From Arion vulgaris (Eukaryota > Mollusca > Gastropoda > Stylommatophora > Arionidae): DNA of 64,000 nt. Below are positions 56,500 to 64,000 of this stretch, one piece after another. Below the pieces are notes generated by a model. The model worked only from the letters and a program-made list of their open reading frames with translations. It did not search any database and had not been told where the DNA came from. A program made the translations under genes and the position numbers. How positions within the stretch are numbered: position 1 is the first letter of the stretch; every line of letters starts with the position of its first letter. The stretch is taken from NCBI GenBank assembly GCA_020796225.1, contig CM036759.1, positions 1,882,782 to 1,946,781 on the forward strand, written 5' to 3'.

Positions 56500-56705
56500 A
56501 TCGATTGCTGGCATGATTGATTGATTGATCGATTGCTGGCATGATTGATTGATTGATTGATCGATTGCTGGCATGATTGATTGATTGATAGGATCATCAT
56601 CGTTGCACTTCGATGAGTTACCATATGTGCTACGATCTCTTTCTTACACAGGAAGATCTCAGCGGCAGTGCACGATCTCCGTAGCACCGGCGAGTGTCCC
56701 CGACG
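56500..56705 (-). mobile_element. Retroposon related to 48405-48537
   Basis: The minus strand carries GTGCTACGGAGATCGTGCAC and GATCTTCCTGTGTAAGAAAG followed by a tail of TCAA steps, as in the 48.4-kb copy. Here the tail plus TCATGCCAGCAATCGA is repeated three times (56500-56595), a small array grown from the 3' end. 56391-56499 is spacer. Confidence 0.75.
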
Positions 56706-56734
56706 AAATTTAGAAGGGGGTGAAGATATTTTGT

Positions 56735-57037
56735 ATGAATTTTATTTTTATACTTTGTATAATGAATTTTGCTCGGGCAGCTGCTTTCCAGCCTACTCTT
56801 CTCGATTTTGAACTGTCAATGGTTCTTCTACGTGCTCAAATTGAACACGGGACCTACGTTTTATCTTCCGTCTCCGATATGACTAGGAACTCGATCTCAC
56901 CTACATTGAGATCAAGGATCTTTAGAAAAATATCTCCACGAGGGAGCGAACTGAGTAGCTTTGTCAAGAGAGATGAGTACCTAGCCTCTACGTCACAGAG
57001 ACTTTCCCCGAAGAGAGTGTGTGTATGTGTGTTTTAG
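56735..57037 (+). CDS. Hypothetical 100-codon ORF with signal-peptide-like start
   Basis: ATG at 56735, stop at 57035-57037. The first 17 residues (MNFIFILCIMNFARAAA) are a short hydrophobic stretch ending in small residues, like a secretory signal. The rest has FQPTLLDFELSMVLLRAQ, a basic run RSRIFRKISPRG, and dibasic K-R at two places (FVKRDEY, SPKRV). That could be a small secreted peptide precursor or one exon. The last residues (V-C-V-C-V-F) are read from the GT-rich array, so the real end or splice site may lie before 57015. No homology is recognised, and a chance ORF in a 320-bp unique island is quite possible. Confidence 0.3.
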   Translation: MNFIFILCIMNFARAAAFQPTLLDFELSMVLLRAQIEHGTYVLSSVSDMTRNSISPTLRSRIFRKISPRGSELSSFVKRDEYLASTSQRLSPKRVCVCVF

Positions 57038-57345
57038 AGAGTGAGAGAATGTGTGTGTATGTGTGTTTTAGAGAGTGAGAGAATGTGTGTGTATGTGTGT
57101 TTTAGAGAGTGAGAGAATGTGTGTGTATGTGTGTTTTAGAGAGTGAGAGAATGTGTATGTATGTGTGTTTTAGAGAGTGAGAGAATGTGTGTGTATGTGT
57201 GTTTTAGAGAGTAGTGAGAGAATGTGTGTATGTGTGTTTTAGAGAATGAGAGAATGTGTGTGTATGTGTGTTTTAGAGAGTGAGAGAATGAGTGTATGTG
57301 TGTTTTAGAGAGTGAGAGAAAGAGTGTATGTGTTTTTTAGAGAGT
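57017..57345. repeat. 34-bp array, about nine copies
   Basis: Unit GTGTGTGTATGTGTGTTTTA plus GAGAGTGAGAGAAT. The right end passes into GA-rich sequence. Confidence 0.95.
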
Positions 57346-57600
57346 GAGAAAAAGAGTGAGAGAGAGAGACTGAGAGAGAGTGTGAGAGCGAGTGAGAGAG
57401 AGAGTGAGAGAGAGAGTGTGTGAGAGCGAGTGAGAGAGAGAGTGTGAGAGAGATAGAGACGGATACAAACAAACCAAAAGAAGATATAAAAAGTATTAAA
57501 TACCAGTTTTAGAGAGAGAGAGAGAGAGAGAGTGTGATAGACAGACCGATACAAACAAACCAAAGGAAGATATAAAAAGTATTAAATACGAGTTTAAAAG
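57346..57600. repeat. GA-rich sequence with a two-copy 90-bp block
   Basis: AGAGTGAGAGAGAG-type sequence at 57346-57450. Then GATACAAACAAACCAAA, GAAGATATAAAAAGTATTAA and ATAC appear twice (57463 and 57548), separated by another GA run. Confidence 0.85.
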
Positions 57601-58040
57601 CGATTAGAAATTGCGTCACTATATTATTCAAGAGAAGACCACCGCTACGCTTTCAGAGAACATTCAAGAACAGTTTGGAACCAATATCGTCTACCTGAAT
57701 GTTTAACGTCTCAAGTTTTCGATCAAGCAATTACTTTTCACTTATTGACAAGGTTTCTTGTTGTACAAGTGCAGTCAATAACATGAATATTATTGGCAAG
57801 ATAATAGAAGAATATCTGTACGTACGTTCACCTCCAGCAGAAACTAGAAATATATATATAAATATATATATATACATGCATAAAATGATTGAAACCAGTT
57901 CTAACTACATGTATGTCTGTTTGCTTGGTCTGACAAGATCGATCAAATATCGTTACATTCAAGCGTATCTTTATGATCGTCATCGCTGTTCTCCTGTTCC
58001 TCTTGTTATGTTGACACTCTCAGATAGTCGTGTCTGCTGA
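57601..58040. other. Spacer with a 113-codon open frame
   Basis: 57699-58040 is open on the plus strand (MFNVSSFRSSNYFSLIDKVS at the start) but runs through an (ATAT)n patch and has no recognisable domain or signal. I do not claim it as a gene. Confidence 0.3.
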
Positions 58041-58044
58041 TGTC

Positions 58045-58435
58045 ATAACATCTGAGATATCACAACAGCTAGGATATCACAACAGCTAGGATATCACAAC
58101 AGCTAGGATATCACAACAGCTAGGATATCACAACAACTGGGATATCACAACAACTGAGATATCACAACAGCTGGGATATCACAACAGCTAGGATATCACA
58201 ACAGCTGGGATATCACAACAGCTAGGATATCACAACAGCTAGGATATCACAACAGCTAGGATATCACAACAGCTGATGTCATAACATCTGAGATATCACA
58301 ACAGCTAGGATATCACAATAACTGAGATATCACAACAGCTGGGATATCACAACAACTAGGATATTACAACAACTGAGATATCACAACAGCTAGGATATCA
58401 CAACAGCTGGGATATCACAACATCTGAGGTATTAC
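58045..58435. repeat. 17-bp array GATATCACAACAGCTAG, about 23 copies
   Basis: Variants ctggg, ctgag and caactg. Two longer units (GATGTCATAACATCTGA) occur near 58040 and 58272. Confidence 0.95.
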
Positions 58436-58499
58436 ATCTGAGAATAATGCACAAACAGGTACTAATGTCAGTTTGACTTTGATGAGGGGCAAAATCCTT

Positions 58500-61460
58500 T
58501 CCATATACCAGTTATAACAACTTTCTATGTACCAGTTATAACAACTTTCTATGTACCAGTTATAACAACTTTCTATGTAACAGTTATAACAACTTTCTAT
58601 GTAACAGTTATAACAACTTTCTATGTAACAGTTATAACAACTTTCTATGTACCAGTTATAACAACTTTCTATGTACCAGTTATAACAACTTTCTATGTAC
58701 CAGTTATAACAACTTTCTATGTAGCAGTTATAACAACTTTCTATGTACCAGTTATAACAACTTTCTATGTAACAGTTATAACAACTTTCTATGTAGCAGT
58801 TATAACAACTTTCTATGTAGCAGTTATAACAACTTTCTATGTAGCAGTTAAAACAACTTTCTATGTAACAGTTATAACAACTTTCTATGTAGCAGTTATA
58901 ACAACTTTCTATGTACCAGTTATAACAACTTTCTATGTAGCAGTTATAACAACTTTCTATGTAGCAGTTATAACAACTTTCTATGTACCAGTTATAACAA
59001 CTTTCTATGTAACAGTTATAACAACTTTCTATGTAACAGTTATAACAACTTTCTATATACCAGTTATAACAACTTTCTATGTAACAGTTATAACAACTTT
59101 CTATGTACCAGTTATAACAACTTTCTATGTAGCAGTTATAACAACTTTCTATGTAGCAGTTATAACAACTTTCTATGTACCAGTTATAACAACTTTCTAT
59201 GTACCAGTTATAACAACTTTCTATATACCAGTTATAACAACTTTCTATGTACCAGTTATAACAACTTTCTATATACCAGTTATAACAACTTTCTATGTAA
59301 CAGTTATAACAACTTTCTATGTACCAGTTATAACAACTTTCTATGTAGCAGTTATAACAACTTTCTATGTAGCAGTTATAACAACTTTCTATGTACCAGT
59401 TATAACAACTTTCTATGTACCAGTTATAACAACTTTCTATGTAACAGTTATAACAACTTTCTATGTAACAGTTATAACAACTTTCTATATACCAGTTATA
59501 ACAACTTTCTATGTACCAGTTATAACAACTTTCTATGTACCAGTTATAACAACTTTCTATGTAACAGTTATAACAACTTTCTATGTAACAGTTATAACAA
59601 CTTTCTATGTAACAGTTATAACAACTTTCTATGTACCAGTTATAACAACTTTCTATGTACCAGTTATAACAACTTTCTATGTACCAGTTATAACAACTTT
59701 CTATGTACCAGTTATAACAACTTTCTATGTACCAGTTATAACAACTTTCTATGTAACAGTTATAACAACTTTCTATGTAACAGTTATAACAACTTTCTAT
59801 GTAACAGTTATAACAACTTTCTATGTACCAGTTATAACAACTTTCTATGTACCAGTTATAACAACTTTCTATGTACCAGTTATAACAACTTTCTATGTAG
59901 CAGTTATAACAACTTTCTATGTACCAGTTATAACAACTTTCTATGTAACAGTTATAACAACTTTCTATGTAGCAGTTATAACAACTTTCTATGTAGCAGT
60001 TATAACAACTTTCTATGTAGCAGTTATAACAACTTTCTATGTACCAGTTATAACAACTTTCTATGTAGCAGTTATAACAACTTTCTATATACCAGTTATA
60101 ACAACTTTCTATGTAGCAGTTATAACAACTTTCTATGTAACAGTTATAACAACTTTCTATGTAGCAGTTATAACAACTTTCTATATACCAGTTATAAAAA
60201 CTTTCTATGTAACAGTTATAACAACTTTCTATGTAGCAGTTATAACAACTTTCTATGTAACAGTTATAACAACTTTCTATATACCAGTTATAACAACTTT
60301 CTATGTACCAGTTATAACAACTTTCTATGTACCAGTTATAACAACTTTCTATGTACCAGTTATAACAACTTTCTATATACCAGTTATAACAACTTTCTAT
60401 GTAACAGTTATAACAACTTTCTATGTACCAGTTATAACAACTTTCTATTTACCAGTTATAACAACTTTCTATGTAGCAGTTATAACAACTTTCTATGTAC
60501 CAGTTATAACAACTTTCTATGTACCAGTTATAACAACTTTCTATGTACCAGTTATAACAACTTTCTATGTAACAGTTATAACAACTTTCTATGTAACAGT
60601 TATAACAACTTTCTATTACCAGTTATAAAACTTTCTATGTACCAGTTATAACAACTTTCATGTAACAGTTATAACAACTTTCTATGTAACAGTTATAACA
60701 ACTTTCTATGTAACAGTTATAACAACTTTCTATGTACCAGTTATAACAACTTTCTATGTACCAGTTATAACAACTTTCTATGTACAGTTATAAAACTTCA
60801 TGTACAGTTATAACAACTTTCTATGTAGCAGTTATAACTAACTTTATAACCAAGTTATAACAACTTTCTATGTAACAGTTATAACAACTTTCTATGTAGC
60901 AGTTATAACAACTTTCTATGTAGCAGTTATAACAACTTTCTATGTAGCAGTTATAACAACTTTCTATGTAGCAGTTATAACAACTTTCTATGTACCAGTT
61001 ATAACAACTTTCTATGTAGCAGTTATAACAACTTTCTATATACCAGTTATAACAACTTTCTATGTAGCAGTTATAACAACTTTCTATGTAACAGTTATAA
61101 CAACTTTCTATGTAGCAGTTATAACAACTTTCTATATACCAGTTATAACAACTTTCTATGTAACAGTTATAACAACTTTCTATGTAGCAGTTATAACAAC
61201 TTTCTATGTAACAGTTATAACAACTTTCTATATACCAGTTATAACAACTTTCTATGTACCAGTTATAACAACTTTCTATGTACCAGTTATAACAACTTTC
61301 TATGTAACAGTTATAACAACTTTCTATGTAACAGTTATAACAACTTTCTATATACCAGTTATAACAACTTTCTATGTAACAGTTATAACAACTTTCTATG
61401 TAACAGTTATAACAACTTTCTATGTACCAGTTATAACAATCTATATACAGTTATAATAAC
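58500..61460. repeat. 24-bp satellite, about 123 copies
   Basis: Unit CAGTTATAACAACTTTCTAT plus GTAC, with junction variants gtacc, gtaac, gtagc and atacc forming a four-letter code along the array. The code order following the atacc unit at about 60081 recurs at about 61032, so a block of about 0.95 kb was duplicated. An indel-rich patch lies at 60605-60850. The right end decays near 61435. Confidence 0.98.
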
Positions 61461-61484
61461 GTTTTTAGATGGAGATTACACAGA

Positions 61485-63795
61485 AAGTTCATTTGATTCT
61501 CAGAAGGAATCTAAAAGTCATCATTACTGTTGATTCTCAGAAGGAGTCTAAAAGTCATCATTACTGTTGATTCTCAGAAGGAATCTAAAAGTCATCATTA
61601 CTGTTGATTCTCAGAAGGAATCTAAAAGTCATCATTACTGTTGATTCTCAGAAGGAATCTAAAAGTCATCATTACTGTTGATTCTCAGAAGGAATCTAAA
61701 AGTCATCATTACTGTTGATTCTCAGAAGGAATCTAAAAGTCATCATTACTGTTGATTCTCAGAAGGAATCTAAAAGTCATCATTACTGTTGATTCTCAGA
61801 AGGAATCTAAAAGTCATCATTACTGTTGATTCTCAGAAGGAATCTAAAAGTCATCATTACTGTTGATTCTCAGAAGGAGTCTAAAAGTCATCATTACTGT
61901 TGATTCTCAGAAGGAGTATAAAAGTCATCATTACTGTTGATTCTCAGAAGGAGTCTAAAAGTCATCATTACTGTTGATTCTCAGAAGGAGTTAAAGTCAT
62001 CATTACTGTTGATTCTCAGAAGGATTAAAAGTCATCATTACTGTTGATTCTCAGAAGAGTCTAAAAGTCATCATTACTGTTGATTCTCAGAAGGAGTATA
62101 AAAGTCATCATTACTGTTGATTCTCAGAAGGAGTCTAAAAGTCATCATTACTGTTGATTCTCAGAAGGAGTCTAAAAGTCATCATTACTGTTGATTCTCA
62201 GAAGGAGTCTAAAAGTCATCATTACTGTTGATTCTCAGAAGGAATCTAAAAGTCATAAATTTCTGTTGATTCTCAGAAGGAATCTAAAAGTCATCATTAC
62301 TGTTGATTCTCAGAAGGAATCTAAAAGTCATCATTACTGTTGATTCTCAGAAGGAATCTAAAAGTCATCATTACTGTTGATTCTCAGAAGGAATCTAAAA
62401 GTCATCATTACTGTTGATTCTCAGAAGAATTAAAGTCATCATTACTGTTGATTCTCAGAAGGAATCTAAAAGTCATCATTACTGTTGATTCTCAGAAGAA
62501 GTCTAAAAGTCATCATTACTGTTGATTCTCAGAAGGAATCTAAAAGTCATCATTACTGTTGATTCTCAGAAGGAATCTAAAAGTCATCATTACTGTTGAT
62601 TCTCAGAAGGAATCTAAAAGTCATCATTACTGTTGATTCTCAGAAGGAATCTAAAAGTCATCATTACTGTTGATTCTCAGAAGGAATCTAAAAGTCATCA
62701 TTACTGTTGATTCTCAGAAGGAGTCTAAAAGTCATCATTACTGTTGATTCTCAGAAGGAGTCTAAAAGTCATCATTACTGTTGATTCTCAGAAGGAATCT
62801 AAAAGTCATCATTACTGTTGATTCTCAGAAGGAATCTAAAAGTCATCATTACTGTTGATTCTCAGAAGGAATCTAAAAGTCATCATTACTGTTGATTCTC
62901 AGAAGGAATCAAGTATCATTACTGTTGATTCTCAGAAGGAATCTAAAAGTCATCATTACTGTTGATTCTCAGAAGGAATCTAAAGTCACATTACTGTTGA
63001 TTCTCAGAAGGAATCTAAAAGTCATCATTACTGTTGATTCTCAGAAGGAATCTAAAAGTCATCATTACTGTTGATTCTCAGAAGGAATCTAAAAGTCATC
63101 ATTACTGTTGATTCTCAGAAGGAGTCTAAAAGTCATCATTACTGTTGATTCTCAGAAGGAATCTAAAAGTCATCATTACTGTTGATTCTCAGAAGGAATC
63201 TAAAAGTCATCATTACTGTTGATTCTCAGAAGGAATCTAAAAGGCATCATTACTGTTGATTCTCAGAAGGAATCTAAAAGTCATCATTACTGTTGATTCT
63301 CAGAAGGAATCTAAAAGTTATCATTACTGTTGATTCTCAGAAGGAGTCTAAAAGTCATCATTACTGTTGATTCTCAGAAGGAATCTAAAAGTCATCATTA
63401 CTGTTGATTCTCAGAAGGAATCTAAAAGTCATCATTACTGTTGATTCTCAGAAGGAATCTTAAAGTCATCATTACTGTTGATTCTCGGAAGGAATCTAAA
63501 AGTCATCATTACTGTTGATTTCAGAAGGAACTAAAAGTCATCATTACTGTTGATTCTCAGAAGGAATCTAAAAGTCATCATTACTGTTGATTCTCAGAAG
63601 GAATCTAAAAGTCATCATTACTGTTGATTCTCAGAAGGAATCTAAAAGTCATCATTACTGTTGATTCTCAGAAGAATCTAAAGTCATCTTATGTTGATCT
63701 CAGAAGGAATCAAAAGTCACATTACTGTTGATTCTCAGAAGAAGCTAAAAGTCACATTTAGTTGATTCTCAGAAGGAGTCTAAAAGATCATTACA
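61485..63795. repeat. 37-bp satellite, about 62 copies
   Basis: Unit GATTCTCAGAAGGAATCTAA plus AAGTCATCATTACTGTT; gga/gga-g variants (aatct, agtct) mark sub-blocks. Single-base deletions cluster near 62000, 62900 and 63660-63790. Confidence 0.98.
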
Positions 63796-64000
63796 TTTGT
63801 CAAATATGTTCAAGATAACCGATTTAACGTCTGTAAAGAGACGAAGAAGATGACAAAGTAGGCCGTCCCCTGATATGATGTGCAAAGAGGCATATCAGGC
63901 TCGTACGTAAGAGGACGGCATAAGCACAAAATCAACATTACAATTGAAGGTTATTTTAAGGAAAACACATTTAAGGGCAATATTTTGTAGACTTGCATCA
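63796..64000. other. Array-free end with a two-part hairpin
   Basis: GCCGTCC (63862-63868) pairs with GGACGGC (63913-63919). Next to it CCTGATATG (63869-63877) pairs with CATATCAGG (63891-63899). The loop is 13 nt and a 13-nt bulge lies on the right side. All 16 pairs are exact. No element or RNA family is recognised. Confidence 0.5.

Noticed and set aside
57699..58040. 113-codon ORF as a gene
   Set aside because: It crosses an AT microsatellite, has no domain or signal, and no neighbouring exon signals could be identified.
1..64000. Centromere or telomere assignment
   Set aside because: No TTAGGG-type repeats, and no single satellite of nucleosomal length dominates; many unrelated short-unit arrays are not diagnostic.

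Overview
The window looks like repeat-dense, intergenic chromatin from an animal nuclear genome. I see no operons, bacterial genes or confident multi-exon host gene. Two things fill it: short-unit tandem arrays (more than 40 arrays, units from about 11 to 81 bp, together well over half of the 64 kb) and decayed non-LTR retrotransposons (LINEs), mostly only their 3' halves. The LINE types (reverse transcriptases ending in R-G-R-P-R-x-x-W tails, RNase H-bearing LINEs, one with a C-terminal C2H2 finger), a tRNA-derived SINE, a hAT-like MITE and a possible Penelope-type GIY-YIG fragment fit an invertebrate, most plausibly a lophotrochozoan such as a mollusc. The sequence alone does not prove that.

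Layout. 1-2 kb: 21-bp array, then a reverse-strand LINE and a second LINE end. 2.0-4.5 kb: 34-bp satellite. 4.5-8.8 kb: RNase H LINE (+), a dispersed repeat, a LINE stub and a long RT plus zinc-finger LINE (-). 9.1-14.6 kb: arrays alternating with three LINE ends, plus a U2 snRNA-like scrap. 14.6-15.3 kb: foldback element. 15.4-18.5 kb: 12-bp satellite and a decayed array. 18.6-22.6 kb: LINE end, small arrays, an RNase H LINE with arrays on both sides. 22.7-27.4 kb: arrays. 27.9-29.5 kb: RT LINE flanked by copies of its neighbouring repeat. 29.5-38.2 kb: arrays. 38.6-39.2 kb: hAT-like MITE. 40.8-41.6 and 45.9-47.5 kb: two copies of one LINE family, each with a minisatellite grown inside its ORF. 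42.2-44.8 kb: arrays. 48.4-51.7 kb: short retroposon with a target-site duplication, a 32-bp array and the best preserved LINE (-). 52.5-56.7 kb: arrays, LINE ends, SINE. 56.7-57.0 kb: one ORF with a signal-peptide-like start. 57-63.8 kb: large arrays. A strong hairpin lies at 63.86 kb.

The main observation is how arrays and retroelements relate. At several places the repeat unit is a piece of LINE coding sequence. The clearest is a 66-bp unit equal to 22 in-frame codons around the F-x-Y-L-G block of RT. Other arrays start in the GRP-tail codons, in the last codons of the ORF, or at the first RNase H motif. At two other LINEs one repeat unit lies on the 5' side of the insertion and the whole array on the 3' side, as expected if the array grew from a target-site duplication. 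The window therefore reads as a place where LINE insertions repeatedly seed minisatellites, with 7- to 12-base direct repeats marking the seeding points. The long ORFs running through arrays are by-products of unit lengths that lack stops or are divisible by three; I do not call them genes.
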